Positions 17,695-27,456 of a stretch of 64,000 nucleotides of DNA are shown piece by piece. The translations under genes and the position numbers were made by a program. The stretch's first letter is position 1; the number at the start of each line of letters is the position of its first letter. The DNA comes from Bacillus sp. SORGH_AS_0510 (GTDB taxonomy: Bacteria; Bacillota; Bacilli; Bacillales; Cytobacillaceae): positions 3,600,001 to 3,664,000 of the forward strand of contig NZ_JAUTAU010000001.1 in NCBI RefSeq assembly GCF_030818775.1, read 5' to 3'. Under the pieces are notes generated by a model. That model saw only the letters and a list, made by a program, of their open reading frames with translations, had not been told where the DNA came from and made no database searches.

Positions 17695-18054
17695 ATGAAA
17701 TTCGAGAATACGGGTATTGAAAAGTTAAAAGCAGATTTAAACCGTTTAGATGAGGTAATGACTGATTACGGTTTAGTTCGCGCAGGTCAATGGGATTATG
17801 AACGTGTTACATACGACCGCAAGTTTGAATTAAAAGAGGGGGTATTTTACCTTCGTGTGCAAGGGTATTCAGTCGAAGGAGATGTTGATACTTTCAAAGC
17901 AACGATCCAACTGATGACACCATTATTAGGTAAACATTACTATCCACATGGTGTAGAGTATGGTGAAGGAGAAAACTTCCCATCCTCACTTGTAAATCAG
18001 TGCAAAAAAATTCTTGAAAGCATTAACGCAGAAGTTAGTAAATTTGCATTGTAA
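17695..18054 (+). CDS. YugN-like family protein
   Basis: A 119-aa soluble protein matching the YugN-like family: MKFENTGIEKLKADLNRLDE and a central beta-rich part with FYLRVQGYSVEGDVD. The function is unknown. AGGAGGG precedes the ATG. It stands alone, convergent with the acetyltransferase gene across a terminator. Confidence 0.85.
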   Translation: MKFENTGIEKLKADLNRLDEVMTDYGLVRAGQWDYERVTYDRKFELKEGVFYLRVQGYSVEGDVDTFKATIQLMTPLLGKHYYPHGVEYGEGENFPSSLVNQCKKILESINAEVSKFAL

Positions 18055-18057
18055 TAT

Positions 18058-18094
18058 AAAAAAGAGGCTGACTCATAAAGTTAGCCTCTTTTAT
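18058..18094. terminator. Convergent terminator
   Basis: Stem AAAAGAGGCT/AGCCTCTTTT with a 13-nt loop lies between the YugN-like gene and the Eis-like acetyltransferase. Confidence 0.75.
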
Positions 18095-18095
18095 T

Positions 18096-19271
18096 TTAGA
18101 AAAAGTCATAGAATGATGATTGGATATTTGGCACTACCTTTTCAAAATGCAGTATTTCTTCTTCTTTCCCTTTTAAATATCCCATTTGGTAAAGCTCTAT
18201 TGGACGTTTATAACCAAAAATAATTGCAGACAACTCGTTAATGGTTAAATGAATTCCCCTTCTTGGCGGCTGAACACACTGACTCCCACTCTTTTCTTTA
18301 AATACCTTTATTTGTCCTTTCCCAATCAAATAGGTACCATTATTCCATGGGGCAAAAGTGTCTTCTAAATGAAGGAATACAGATTCAGATCCCATATTAA
18401 ACGTAAATCTATTTAAGCATTCCTCTACATTCACAATCCTTGCCATAAAATAAGGCTGTAATTCCATACTTACCTTCGGTTGTTGGATAAAATATGGGAA
18501 AGGATCGTGAGCTGGAAGGGTAAGAGAGACTTTCTCAACCATAGAGTCATGCTGACAGATAAAATTCCAAAGGCCCACTCTTGCTTCAGGGTTAAGAGAT
18601 ATCCATTCTTCTACATCCATTTTTCTATCTTTCACCTTATAAAGGATATATCCTTTTGCTTGATTGGAAGAATTGTAGAAAACAGCCATCTGTGAATCAT
18701 TATCAATCACATGGTTCATCCACCATTCTGAAGTACGTATTAGCATACCCTTGAATTGATTACTATATGTTTGATAGATGTTATAAAGCTCCTCATGAAT
18801 TTCTTCCTTAGAATATCGAATTACTTTCCCTGACTGTAGTGAAAGAAAAGTTAAATGCCTTTTATCAAGAGACACCTTTTTAATATCGTTTAGTATCTCC
18901 CATCCAAACCTTCGATAAAAGGTAAAATCAAAGGGATGAAGGAAGGAAACAATTTGACCCTCTGCCAGCATTTGTTTCAAGGCTTCAGTTATTAGTGAGC
19001 GTACATACCCATTCCTTCTGTATTCCGGATATGTTGCAACGCCGGCAAGACCACCCATTTTCCACTCTTCACCATTCATATTAACCCTAAGCGGTATGAT
19101 ATGTAGCTTTGCAGCAAGCTTTTCTTGTTCTAATACCCCAAGTATTTTATGTCGCTTTAACATTTCTTTTCTAACAGGAATGCGTTCTTCAGCTATCTTA
19201 TATTGAAAAGCATACTCTGATAATTTTAATGACTCCAGAAAATAATCTTCAGTTAATATCTTTAAATCCAT
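18096..19271 (-). CDS. Eis-like GNAT N-acetyltransferase with SCP2-type C-terminal domain
   Basis: A 391-aa protein of the Eis family: an N-terminal GNAT domain with the acetyl-CoA region GVATYPEYRRNGYVRSLI (about residues 77-94), a second degenerate GNAT-like domain, and a C-terminal sterol-carrier-like domain ending RPIELYQMGYLKGKEEEI. Family members acetylate amines such as aminoglycosides or protein lysines; the substrate here is unknown. GGGG precedes the ATG. It lies next to the cta cluster but is separated from it by a terminator. Confidence 0.88.
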   Translation of the reverse strand: MDLKILTEDYFLESLKLSEYAFQYKIAEERIPVRKEMLKRHKILGVLEQEKLAAKLHIIPLRVNMNGEEWKMGGLAGVATYPEYRRNGYVRSLITEALKQMLAEGQIVSFLHPFDFTFYRRFGWEILNDIKKVSLDKRHLTFLSLQSGKVIRYSKEEIHEELYNIYQTYSNQFKGMLIRTSEWWMNHVIDNDSQMAVFYNSSNQAKGYILYKVKDRKMDVEEWISLNPEARVGLWNFICQHDSMVEKVSLTLPAHDPFPYFIQQPKVSMELQPYFMARIVNVEECLNRFTFNMGSESVFLHLEDTFAPWNNGTYLIGKGQIKVFKEKSGSQCVQPPRRGIHLTINELSAIIFGYKRPIELYQMGYLKGKEEEILHFEKVVPNIQSSFYDFF

Positions 19272-19358
19272 GTAATTTCCCCCTTTTCACAATAGACATA
19301 TTATTATTATTATAAGATGTTATCGAGTAAAAGGGGAATATTCTAAAAAAAGAAAAAA

Positions 19359-19378
19359 GAGTGCCAATTTCGGCACTC
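19359..19378 (-). terminator. Terminator of the cta cluster after the ctaM-like gene
   Basis: Stem GAGTGCC/GGCACTC with a T-rich tail on the minus strand, 3 nt past the gene end. Confidence 0.8.
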
Positions 19379-19381
19379 ATT

Positions 19382-19846
19382 TTAAAACCCAAGAATAGCT
19401 TTGATCATTGAGGTGGTTTCTCCACCACGATAAAAAACATATAACAATAGGTAAACTGCTACACCCGTTATTCCAGTAAAGAACCATATGATACTCGTAA
19501 CAGGCCCTAGTTTCCGATGTAATGCAAGATTATTTTTATATCCTGTTGTTAAGGATACAATACCGAAAACAGCTCCAACAGTAGCTAAAGTAATATGAAA
19601 TACTAAGAACACAGTGTAATAGATCTTAATATTGTCTGGGCCCCCGAAGGAGGTATTTCCTATAAAAATTGTTCTAGAAGCATAGATAATAAAGAAGATT
19701 AGTGCAAAAATAGCTGCAAAAAACATTGTTTTTTTGTGAGCTTCAATTTTTCTTTGTTTAATTTGCCACCAGCCAATGGCAACTGTTATGGCACTTAAAA
19801 CAATAAAGCTCGTACTAATAGTCGGTAAAATTGGTAAGGAATTCAT
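19382..19846 (-). CDS. ctaM: DUF420 membrane protein, CtaM/YozB-like oxidase assembly factor
   Basis: A 154-aa protein with four or five membrane segments and the DUF420 pattern, including HKKTMFFAAIFALIFF and a HRKLGP segment near the C terminus. In Staphylococcus aureus CtaM is required for a heme-copper terminal oxidase, and the B. subtilis homologue is YozB. Its place at the end of the cta cluster supports a role in caa3 oxidase assembly. GAGAGGAT precedes the ATG. A hairpin separates it from ctaG. Confidence 0.8.
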   Translation of the reverse strand: MNSLPILPTISTSFIVLSAITVAIGWWQIKQRKIEAHKKTMFFAAIFALIFFIIYASRTIFIGNTSFGGPDNIKIYYTVFLVFHITLATVGAVFGIVSLTTGYKNNLALHRKLGPVTSIIWFFTGITGVAVYLLLYVFYRGGETTSMIKAILGF

Positions 19847-19928
19847 TTAAAGATCCTCTCTTTTATATTCATTCTACATAGTAGTGTAACCGTGAAATTA
19901 TATTTTTTCAATCCATAACATCGAAAAA

Positions 19929-19946
19929 CCCCCAAATCATTGGGGG
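19929..19946 (-). terminator. Terminator after ctaG
   Basis: Stem CCCCCAA/TTGGGGG, T5 on the minus strand, immediately 3' of ctaG. Confidence 0.8.
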
Positions 19947-19948
19947 AA

Positions 19949-20857
19949 CTACTTAATCAGATTTGGATTTAAAGATTGATTCATTTCGCGTTTTGAATCT
20001 TCCTGATCTTTACGGTACCATTCAAAGAAAACCCGGCCTAGTATCACACCATATACGATTTCTTGAATAATTTTCATTATTACCCCGCCAAGACGTTGAT
20101 CCTCGATTAATGACATAGAACTAAAAAGTTGAGGTCCACTTAAATTTAAACTTTCAAAATTTGCTGCCCCAACACATAATTTCATTACTTGTCCCCAAAC
20201 ATGAGGATCTGAATAGGTAGCATAGAGAGTATTATCAGCAAATATTATTAATGCACAGGCTGGAGTTAATAAAATTCCATCTGCAAAAATAAAGCCAACC
20301 TTCTTTAATCCATTTAATGTTTGATGACCAGGCATTTGATTTAATAAAGGCCACCACATGAAAATAGCAGTAAAAAATAAAATAATTGAATAACCAGCGT
20401 GCAACCAAATATTTTGCATGACATGATCAAAAATGATTGGAACATGATAAAAAGAAAACAGTCCATTAAAAACAATTAATGCAATAAGCGGTTTTGTAAG
20501 ACTCTTAAACAAAGTATCAATAGTTCGAACACTGAATATTTTCTCCCACACCCAGTTGGGGATACTCAAAATGAAAATAGGGGGCACTACAAGGACTAAC
20601 AATGCCATCTGAATCATATGAATATAAAACATGAGATGGGCTAGTATATCCAATGGTGAACCCTTGATAACATATAAAAGGACCATTGATAGCAAGAAAA
20701 GAAATTCTTGTTTTTTGGTAAGCGGCTCACTATTTTGAAAAATATTTGTTCTATACTTTGTAGTTAAGATAAAATACCCTGCCGTTAATAGAATTAAAAT
20801 AAATAAAAAGTACGGGCTCCATAGTGCTTCAAATCCAAATATGTCTAATGTAAGCAC
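19949..20857 (-). CDS. ctaG: Cytochrome c oxidase assembly factor CtaG (caa3 type)
   Basis: A 302-aa protein with about seven membrane segments, belonging to the caa3-CtaG family. It is needed for active caa3 oxidase in B. subtilis, probably for copper delivery. Histidine and methionine clusters such as HLMFYIHMIQMA and HVMQNIWLHAGY are visible. The GTG at 20857 is chosen because GAGGTGA lies 5 nt upstream and the protein then opens MLTLDIFGFEALWSPY as in B. subtilis; the longer frame is rejected. A strong terminator lies between it and ctaF. Confidence 0.92.
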   Translation of the reverse strand: MLTLDIFGFEALWSPYFLFILILLTAGYFILTTKYRTNIFQNSEPLTKKQEFLFLLSMVLLYVIKGSPLDILAHLMFYIHMIQMALLVLVVPPIFILSIPNWVWEKIFSVRTIDTLFKSLTKPLIALIVFNGLFSFYHVPIIFDHVMQNIWLHAGYSIILFFTAIFMWWPLLNQMPGHQTLNGLKKVGFIFADGILLTPACALIIFADNTLYATYSDPHVWGQVMKLCVGAANFESLNLSGPQLFSSMSLIEDQRLGGVIMKIIQEIVYGVILGRVFFEWYRKDQEDSKREMNQSLNPNLIK

Positions 20858-20950
20858 CGAAATCACCTCAATGTTCATTGAAAGAATTATTGACTTTATT
20901 ATACCCGTGGCAAATACGATTAGCAAACTAAGAAAACTTTCCAATTTTTA

Positions 20951-20985
20951 AAAAAGAAAATCGGCTTTAAGCCGATTTTCTTTTT
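20951..20985 (-). terminator. Terminator after ctaF
   Basis: A perfect 15-bp stem AAAAAGAAAATCGGC with a 5-nt loop and T-rich tail follows ctaF, so ctaG is at least partly uncoupled from ctaCDEF. Confidence 0.85.
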
Positions 20986-21001
20986 TCTTATTGTCCTGGT
21001 T

Positions 21002-21337
21002 TTACCACCAGATAATAGTAGTAAAAGCTAGGATAGTTACGGCACCTACCAGCACTCCTGAATATAGGAATAGTGATGGAGCTTCATGTCCTTTATGACT
21101 CATATGCATAAAGTAATATAGTTGAAAAATTACTTGAACAACAGCTAAAAGGATAATAAAAGGTACAGTAAACCAAGCTGTAAATCCTTTAATTGCTACT
21201 GCAGCAAATGCGATAAGAGTTAAGAAAATCATAAGGGTAAACGACACCACTTGATATTTCATCTCTTCAGTATTTTTCCGACGACGATATTCAATGTCAA
21301 CTCTTGGGTTTCCTGAATTTAATTGTTGATCTGCCAT
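21002..21337 (-). CDS. ctaF: Cytochrome c oxidase subunit IVB
   Basis: A 111-aa protein with three membrane segments. It opens with a short soluble part (MADQQLNSGNPRVDIEYRRR) and carries the family segment QVIFQLYYFMHMSHKGHE. This small subunit helps assemble the caa3 oxidase. GGTGGGAT within the ctaE end precedes the ATG by a few nucleotides, so the two genes are translationally close. Confidence 0.93.
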   Translation of the reverse strand: MADQQLNSGNPRVDIEYRRRKNTEEMKYQVVSFTLMIFLTLIAFAAVAIKGFTAWFTVPFIILLAVVQVIFQLYYFMHMSHKGHEAPSLFLYSGVLVGAVTILAFTTIIWW

Positions 21338-21341
21338 CAGT

Positions 21342-21969
21342 TTATCCCACCATTCCCATTAAATATACTACTGTAAAGATAAATACCCAAACAACATCGA
21401 TAAAATGCCAATATAAACTAAATACATAGAATTTTGGCGCGTTGTATAGGTTTAGACCACGCTTTCCATTACGGAACATTAATGTTAAAACACCATAATA
21501 AACCGAAAGCAACGTGACCACCGTGAAAACCAACAAGCGTATAGAACGCAGAACCAAATGCACTACTTGTAAACTTATGTCCTTCATGAACATAATGACT
21601 AAATTCGTAAACCTCTAAACCTAAGAAGCCAGCGCCTAATAATGCCGTTAAACCAAGCCAAACCATCATTTTCTTGAAAGCGAAGTTTTTCATGTGATAC
21701 ATAGCGTATACACTTGTTAGTGAGCTTGTTAATAACAACATAGTCGCTACAAATGTTAATGGAAGTTCAAATAAATCTTTGGCAAGTGGTTGAGTAGAAT
21801 CCCCCACTTTATCCTTTAAAGCTAAATAGGTTGCAAAGAGGGAGGCGAATAAAACCGTCTCTCCTCCTAAGAAGAACCAAAAACCTAAAAATTTATTTTT
21901 TGCTTCAAGGGTAGCTTTCTCCGGCGCAGCAGGCCATGTTTCATAAGTAAATTTTTCTTCAGCGTGCAT
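21342..21969 (-). pseudogene. ctaE: Cytochrome c oxidase subunit III with a one-base frameshift
   Basis: Subunit III of caa3 oxidase is split over two frames. The first part (21469-21969) gives MHAEEKFTYETWPAAP through [11 protein letters not shown] and then runs into a stop. The second (ending 21342) continues [20 protein letters not shown] and ends VYLMGMVG, the normal C terminus. Removing one base from the T4 run (plus-strand A4 at 21487-21490) restores a 208-aa protein that aligns end to end with B. subtilis CtaE. Flanking genes are intact, and loss of subunit III alone in a complete operon is unlikely, so a sequencing error is the simplest explanation. The start ATG overlaps the ctaD stop (TAATG). 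Confidence 0.88.
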
Positions 21970-23840
21970 TATGCCTTAACCCCCTTATCATCTTCATCCA
22001 TAAGCTCTTCCTTGTGAATATGGAAACCATGATCGTCTTTAACGGAACGTACAAACATTGAACCAAATGTAATTAGTAAACCAATAATCATTACTGGAAG
22101 TGCCCATGCTACCTTATCTCCATGATACATCACACCAAATGCAGCAATGAATAGTCCTAAGGACATAACAAATGGAATAAAGGATGAATTCGGCATATGG
22201 ATGTCACCTAGCGGTTCAGCAGGAGTCATACCCTTTTTACCTTCCATTTTTTCAATCCAGAATGCATCTAAACCACGAACAAGTGGAAGTTGTTTAAAGT
22301 TATAAAATGGTGGTGGTGATGGAATTGCCCATTCAAGCGTTCTTCCATCGCCCCATGGATCATTTCCTACACGTACATTTTTCACTGATGTCATAATAAT
22401 GTTAATTAACATAATAATGACACCAAGACCCATGAATAAAGCACCAATTGAACTTACCATATTAGCTGTTTCAAAACCTTGACCTGGAAGGTATGTGAAT
22501 ACACGACGAGGCATTCCCCATAATCCTAAGAAGTGCTGGATAAAGAATGTCAAATGAAAACCAATAAAGAATAACCAGAAGGTAATTTTTCCAAGAGTCT
22601 CATTTAACATAGTTCCAAACATTTTTGGCCAATATAGGTGTGTTCCTGCAAAGATAGCAAATACAACACCACCAACGATTACGTAATGGAAGTGTGCTAC
22701 AACAAAATAAGTATCATGATATTGATAATCCGCGGCTGCAGAAGCAAGCATTACTCCTGTTACCCCACCGGCAAGAAATGATGGAATAAAAGCAAATGCC
22801 CAATGCATTGGAGTCGTAAATTTAACACTACCACCCCACATTGTTAACAGCCAGTTAAAAATCTTAATCCCTGTAGGAACTCCAATTGCCATTGTCGCTA
22901 CGGCAAAAATAGCATTCGCAACTGGACCTAAACCAGTTGTAAACATATGGTGTGCCCAAACCATGAAGCCTAAGAAACCGATTAATACGGTTGCAAATAC
23001 CATGGATGAATATCCAAATAAGCGTTTTCTTGAAAAGATCGGAATAATTTCCGAGAAAATACCAAACGCAGGAAGTACAAGGATATATACTTCAGGGTGT
23101 CCAAAAATCCAGAAGAGATGCTCCCAAATTACTGTGTTACCACCTGCTGCTACTTCAAAGAAATTAGCTCCGAACATACGGTCAAACATCATTAATACTA
23201 GACCCACTGTAAGTGGAGGGAATGCAAATAGAATAAGTGCTGAGGTTACAAATGTTGTCCAAGTGAACAATGGCATCCTCATGTACGTCATACCTGGTGC
23301 ACGCATATTAATAATCGTTACCAAGAAGTTAATACCACCCATTAATGTTCCAAAACCTGAAATCTGTAAACCTAAGATGTAGAAATCTACACCATGCCCC
23401 TTTGAAGCCATTGCAAGCGATGCATATGACGTCCATCCAGCATCAGGTGCTCCACCTAAAAACCATGAAAGGTTTAAGAATACTCCACCAAAGAAGAATA
23501 ACCAAAAGCTAACGGCGTTTACAAATGGAAATGCAACGTCACGAGCTCCAATTTGTAATGGCATTACCGCATTCATAAATGCAAAAATAAGCGGCATTGC
23601 TGCTAAGAAAATCATTGTAGTTCCGTGCATGGTAATTATTTCATTAAATGCCCCTGCACTGACAAAATCATTGTTTGGTACTGCAAGTTGGATTCGGATA
23701 AATACGGCTTCAAGTCCGCCAATTAAGAAGAAAAATCCACCTGCAATAAGATATAGGATCGCGATTTTCTTATGGTCAACAGTTGTTAAAAAGTCCCATA
23801 AAGTCGCACCAAATCCCTTTTTTTGAGCATAGGTACTCAC
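21969..23840 (-). CDS. ctaD: Cytochrome c oxidase subunit I (caa3 type)
   Basis: The 623-aa catalytic subunit with 12 or more membrane helices. Heme and copper ligands are all present: H72 for low-spin heme, H248 with cross-linked Y252 in GHPEVY, H297 and H298 in WAHHMF, and H383 and H385 in VAHFHYVIVGG. It reduces oxygen to water and pumps protons. The GTG start at 23840 follows GGGAGGT. Part of the ctaCDEF operon. Confidence 0.97.
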   Translation of the reverse strand: MSTYAQKKGFGATLWDFLTTVDHKKIAILYLIAGGFFFLIGGLEAVFIRIQLAVPNNDFVSAGAFNEIITMHGTTMIFLAAMPLIFAFMNAVMPLQIGARDVAFPFVNAVSFWLFFFGGVFLNLSWFLGGAPDAGWTSYASLAMASKGHGVDFYILGLQISGFGTLMGGINFLVTIINMRAPGMTYMRMPLFTWTTFVTSALILFAFPPLTVGLVLMMFDRMFGANFFEVAAGGNTVIWEHLFWIFGHPEVYILVLPAFGIFSEIIPIFSRKRLFGYSSMVFATVLIGFLGFMVWAHHMFTTGLGPVANAIFAVATMAIGVPTGIKIFNWLLTMWGGSVKFTTPMHWAFAFIPSFLAGGVTGVMLASAAADYQYHDTYFVVAHFHYVIVGGVVFAIFAGTHLYWPKMFGTMLNETLGKITFWLFFIGFHLTFFIQHFLGLWGMPRRVFTYLPGQGFETANMVSSIGALFMGLGVIIMLINIIMTSVKNVRVGNDPWGDGRTLEWAIPSPPPFYNFKQLPLVRGLDAFWIEKMEGKKGMTPAEPLGDIHMPNSSFIPFVMSLGLFIAAFGVMYHGDKVAWALPVMIIGLLITFGSMFVRSVKDDHGFHIHKEELMDEDDKGVKA

Positions 23841-23871
23841 AATTTTACCTCCCTTTCAACCATTTCCCCAA

Positions 23872-24933
23872 TTATTCCTGAACTTTTAAGCTCATTAAAT
23901 ATTCGGCTAACGCATCAAGCTGTTCATCATTCATTTGTGGATATTTTCCAGACATTAGATTACCTGGCTTGTATGCTTCAGGATTTTTAATCCAATTCTT
24001 TATTTCTGTTTTATTATGATCTAATATACCAGCAACACGTGATCTTTCACCGAAGTTTGATAAGTTTGGTGCGATACGAGCTGTATCTGGCATCTTATTA
24101 GCAGGTGTTACAGCATGACAGCCAATACAGCTTTTATTAAAGATTTCTTGACCTTGTGATGCTAGAGCGCCTGTTGCTTTTTGAGGCTCTTTTACATCTT
24201 GCATCGCTGTCACCCAAGCATCAAATTTGTCACGGCTGATTGCTTTTACTTTGAAGTCCATTAATGCATGTCCTGGTCCGCATAGCTCAGCACATTTTCC
24301 GTAGAAAAGGTTACCCGCGTCGTTTGCACGCTTGTCATCAAACTCTAACCAGAATTTATTGATGTTATCTGTATTGGTATCTAATTTACCACCCACTGCT
24401 GGAATCCAGAATGAGTGCTTAACATCCATAGATTTTAAATTGAAATAAACCTTTTCGTTTGTAGGAACCACTAATTCCTGGCTCGTCACAATCTTTTGAT
24501 TTGGATATTCAAAATCCCACCAATATAAATGTGATCTAACATTAATAACAAGTGCTTTCGTGTTTTTCTTATCCATTTTATCCACATCAGCAAGTTTAAA
24601 AGTTGCTGCAACAGTTGGAACAGCTAAGATAAGAAGTAAAAGAATTGGTACAACAGTCCAAATGATTTCTAGGGTATGACTTCCCTCTACTTGCTTTGGA
24701 ATCTTTTTGTCGTCTTTTCTACGGAAACGAACATACACCAAAACAAATATAATCATGACTACTACAATAACTCCAACCATGATTAAAGTACTTAACTTCA
24801 TTAAATCATATTGCATGTCTGCAACTTCACCGGCTGGATTCAACGCGGAAACAAATGGTTTACCACATCCGGAGAGTACAAGCGCTATCATCGCAAACAA
24901 CGAGACTAAACGCCATTTTGCAAGCATTTTCAT
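23872..24933 (-). CDS. ctaC: Cytochrome c oxidase subunit II with fused cytochrome c domain
   Basis: A 353-aa lipoprotein. The lipobox LSGC puts the lipidated cysteine at C23. Two membrane helices (about 45-67 and 85-110) precede the CuA domain, whose ligands H173, C214, C218, H222 and M225 are present (CAELCGPGHALM). A C-terminal cytochrome c domain with CIGCH (C269, C272, H273) makes this a caa3 rather than aa3 enzyme, taking electrons from cytochrome c. AGAGGGG precedes the ATG. About 125 nt with a hairpin separate it from ctaB. Confidence 0.96.
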   Translation of the reverse strand: MKMLAKWRLVSLFAMIALVLSGCGKPFVSALNPAGEVADMQYDLMKLSTLIMVGVIVVVMIIFVLVYVRFRRKDDKKIPKQVEGSHTLEIIWTVVPILLLLILAVPTVAATFKLADVDKMDKKNTKALVINVRSHLYWWDFEYPNQKIVTSQELVVPTNEKVYFNLKSMDVKHSFWIPAVGGKLDTNTDNINKFWLEFDDKRANDAGNLFYGKCAELCGPGHALMDFKVKAISRDKFDAWVTAMQDVKEPQKATGALASQGQEIFNKSCIGCHAVTPANKMPDTARIAPNLSNFGERSRVAGILDHNKTEIKNWIKNPEAYKPGNLMSGKYPQMNDEQLDALAEYLMSLKVQE

Positions 24934-25005
24934 AGCTTAATCAAACCCCTCTTTCACTTATAAAATTTCTAAATATATGATGCTTGGTCAAAGAAGTATG
25001 TAGGA

Positions 25006-25045
25006 GACTGACTCAAAAGGTATATCTCATACATTCGAGTCAGCC
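25006..25045 (-). terminator. Hairpin between ctaB and ctaC
   Basis: On the minus strand GGCTGACTC pairs with GAGTCAGTC around a 22-nt loop. There is no T run, so it may be an attenuating or processing hairpin rather than a full terminator. Confidence 0.45.
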
Positions 25046-25058
25046 AAAGCAAGCAAAA

Positions 25059-25997
25059 CTAAATTAATGTAACAATTACCATCGCCACAAAAATAATAGT
25101 TAAATATTGCAAAGAGTATACAAACATTAGTTTTGCCCACTTTATGTCATCTTTGATCCTATATCCATAAATCCCTAAAACCAGCCACCCTACATTTAGC
25201 AGAGTCGCAAGAATTAGAAATGGGATTCCTAATTTAGTAAGAAAAAATGGGATTGGCAATAGTGCAGCTACCCAAATCAAAATATGAATTTTTGTTGTTT
25301 TAAAGCCTTTTACTACAGGAAGCATCGGAATACCAGCTGCTCTGTACTCCTTCACTCTTCTCATTGCAAGAGCATAAAAGTGTGGAGGCTGCCAAACAAA
25401 CATTAGAACAAACAATGACCATGCCATAATATCCAAATTGGCATCAACTGCAGCCCAACCGATTAAAGGTGGAACAGCACCTGAGATACTGCCAATAATA
25501 GTATTAGAAACCAACTGACGTTTAGACCATAAAGTATATAGGACTACATAACTAAAAACTCCAAGCAGTCCAATAACTGTTGCAGTCATCGTAGTTAAGA
25601 ATAAAAACAGTGTTCCCAGTCCAATGAGGAAAATACCTAAAGCAAGAACTCTACTTGGTATTACTTTACCTGTTACAGTAGGTCTTCCTTTTGTTCTCTC
25701 CATTAAATGATCAATATCCCGATCGACATAATTATTTATTGCACATGAACCCGCAATAATCAGTGAAGAACCCGCTACCGTATAAAATACAATATCAAGG
25801 TTTCCTAAAAAGCTTTGACCTGAGAAATGTAATGCAAGCCAAAGACCTGTAAAAGTAGTAATTAGATTGGAATTAACAATTCCTATCTTTATTAGTGCCA
25901 TAAAATCTTTCCATACTGAGGTTTTTTCTATGTTAGAATGTAGGCTTGCAGCACCATTGTCGATGGATGGTTCTCCAAAAGCCTTTGGGTTAGACAT
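25059..25997 (-). CDS. ctaB: Protoheme IX farnesyltransferase (heme O synthase)
   Basis: A 312-aa UbiA-family membrane enzyme with about nine helices that farnesylates heme B to heme O. The prenyl-diphosphate motif NNYVDRDID is at residues 88-96, followed by [10 protein letters not shown] second aspartate region, [18 protein letters not shown], is visible. The ATG at 25997 follows AGGAGGAG; an upstream GTG-like extension of 13 codons is rejected. It is divergent from ctaA, which carries out the next step to heme A. Confidence 0.95.
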   Translation of the reverse strand: MSNPKAFGEPSIDNGAASLHSNIEKTSVWKDFMALIKIGIVNSNLITTFTGLWLALHFSGQSFLGNLDIVFYTVAGSSLIIAGSCAINNYVDRDIDHLMERTKGRPTVTGKVIPSRVLALGIFLIGLGTLFLFLTTMTATVIGLLGVFSYVVLYTLWSKRQLVSNTIIGSISGAVPPLIGWAAVDANLDIMAWSLFVLMFVWQPPHFYALAMRRVKEYRAAGIPMLPVVKGFKTTKIHILIWVAALLPIPFFLTKLGIPFLILATLLNVGWLVLGIYGYRIKDDIKWAKLMFVYSLQYLTIIFVAMVIVTLI

Positions 25998-26197
25998 ATC
26001 TTCTCCTCCTAATCCTTCATAACAAATATTCACCATTTAGGTGATAACAATACTTACTAAAATTACCGTCTATTCTTTTTACAAAAAATTAGGGATAATC
26101 AGGTTAAATATTATACCATATTGACTATATAATGAAACGAAAAAGCAGTGATTCAAAAAACACTTTCTCTGTATATTAAATCACACTTTTTGATATT

Positions 26198-26206
26198 TTT
26201 GTGAAT
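26198..26206 (+). promoter_or_regulatory. ResD-type box in the ctaB-ctaA intergenic region
   Basis: TTTGTGAAT equals the ResD-binding consensus described for B. subtilis (recalled from the literature). It sits in the 518-bp A/T-rich gap between divergent ctaB and ctaA, both ResD targets in B. subtilis. A TATAAT at 26313-26318 without a good -35 is consistent with an activator-dependent promoter. Apart from this and A/T tracts, I see nothing else in the gap. Confidence 0.45.
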
Positions 26207-26515
26207 TTTTTTCGAATAATTTTTGACCAAATTGTGACACACCCAAATTTATAGAAAAAAACCGCTATATATAGTTCTATCAAACACTATCCAAAGTTTC
26301 AATAGTTTTCACTATAATAATAGTAGAAAATATATATTATACATTTCCCTTTTTCTGTTAAAAAACTTCTCTAAAAATCTGTGCTTAAAAACTGTTCATT
26401 TTCTACTTTATTCGTTATGATAAATAGGGACTTTTTATACCATGTTACTTTTTCATTCATTATACTGTCAGGATTATCCAATGACAAATTTTTGAACTAT
26501 TTATGAGGTGATTTT

Positions 26516-27424
26516 TTGCGACGCTCTTTAAAGTGGTTAGCGGTTGCAACCACAATTGGAATGATATTGGTTTTAATCGGCGGAGCTTTAGTGACCAAGA
26601 CGGGCTCTGGAATGGGGTGCGGAAGATCCTGGCCTTTATGTAACGGCAAATTTGTTCCGTTAGATATTACGCCCGAATTAGTCATCGAGCTTGCCCATCG
26701 TCTCGTTTCCGGTGTAGTTGGAATTTTGGTGCTTGTTCTATCCGTTTGGTCGTGGAAGGCGATCGGTCATATTAGAGAAACAAAGTTTCTTTCGTTTCTA
26801 TCTTTCTTCTTCTTATTGTTACAAGGGTTAATTGGCGCTGCAGCGGTGAAATGGGGTCAATCAAGTTTTGTGCTTGCACTTCACTTTGGAATTTCTCTTA
26901 TTTCTTTCGCATCTGTTTTTTTGTTAACACTTCTTATTTTTGAAATAGACAAGAAATTCGAAGCAGACAAGCTTAAAATTGATAAAAGAATGAGCTTCCA
27001 TATAATAGGTTTATCTATTTATAGTTATCTTGTCATTTATACAGGTGCCCTAGTCAGACATACAAAATCAAGTTTAGTTTGTTTGGATTGGCCTTTATGT
27101 AAAAATGATAGCCCCGCTCTCCCTTCTGACATGTGGGAATGGGTACAAATGGGTCACCGGGTAGCTGCAGGGTTAATATTTATCTGGATTGCATATGTCT
27201 TATTGATCGTTATTCGTAACTACAAACATCAAAAAGTCATTTATTGGGGTTGGATCATTGCCTTTATCCTCGTCTCTTTACAAGTCATTGCAGGCGCATT
27301 TATTATTATTAGTAGACTCAACTTATATATCGCGCTTCTCCATGCATTCTTTATTACCTGCCTGTTTGGAGTCTTAAGTTATTTTCTTCTACTTTATTCT
27401 CGCTCTAAGAGGAACCATATATAA
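26516..27424 (+). CDS. ctaA: Heme A synthase
   Basis: A 302-aa protein with eight membrane helices in two homologous halves. It oxidises heme O to heme A for the caa3 oxidase. Conserved cysteine pairs CGRSWPLC (C35, C42) and CLDWPLC, and heme-ligand histidines in ELAHRLVSG (H61), [16 protein letters not shown] and LLHAFF are present, as in the Bacillus-type enzyme. The TTG start follows ATGAGGTG. It is divergent from ctaB and converges directly on ftsW; pycA, usually between them, is absent. Confidence 0.95.
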   Translation: MRRSLKWLAVATTIGMILVLIGGALVTKTGSGMGCGRSWPLCNGKFVPLDITPELVIELAHRLVSGVVGILVLVLSVWSWKAIGHIRETKFLSFLSFFFLLLQGLIGAAAVKWGQSSFVLALHFGISLISFASVFLLTLLIFEIDKKFEADKLKIDKRMSFHIIGLSIYSYLVIYTGALVRHTKSSLVCLDWPLCKNDSPALPSDMWEWVQMGHRVAAGLIFIWIAYVLLIVIRNYKHQKVIYWGWIIAFILVSLQVIAGAFIIISRLNLYIALLHAFFITCLFGVLSYFLLLYSRSKRNHI

Positions 27425-27456
27425 AAAAGTTGCCGGTTATACCGGCAACTTTTTTT
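27423..27456. terminator. Convergent terminator ctaA/ftsW
   Basis: A near-perfect 15-bp stem AAAAAAGTTGCCGGT with a 3-nt loop and seven Ts separates ctaA from ftsW. Confidence 0.88.

Noticed and set aside
21480..21500. Programmed ribosomal frameshift in ctaE
   Set aside because: No slippery heptamer with a stimulatory structure is seen, and the family is never frameshifted as far as I know.
22963..23382. 139-aa frame opposite ctaD
   Set aside because: Antisense shadow of a conserved membrane protein.
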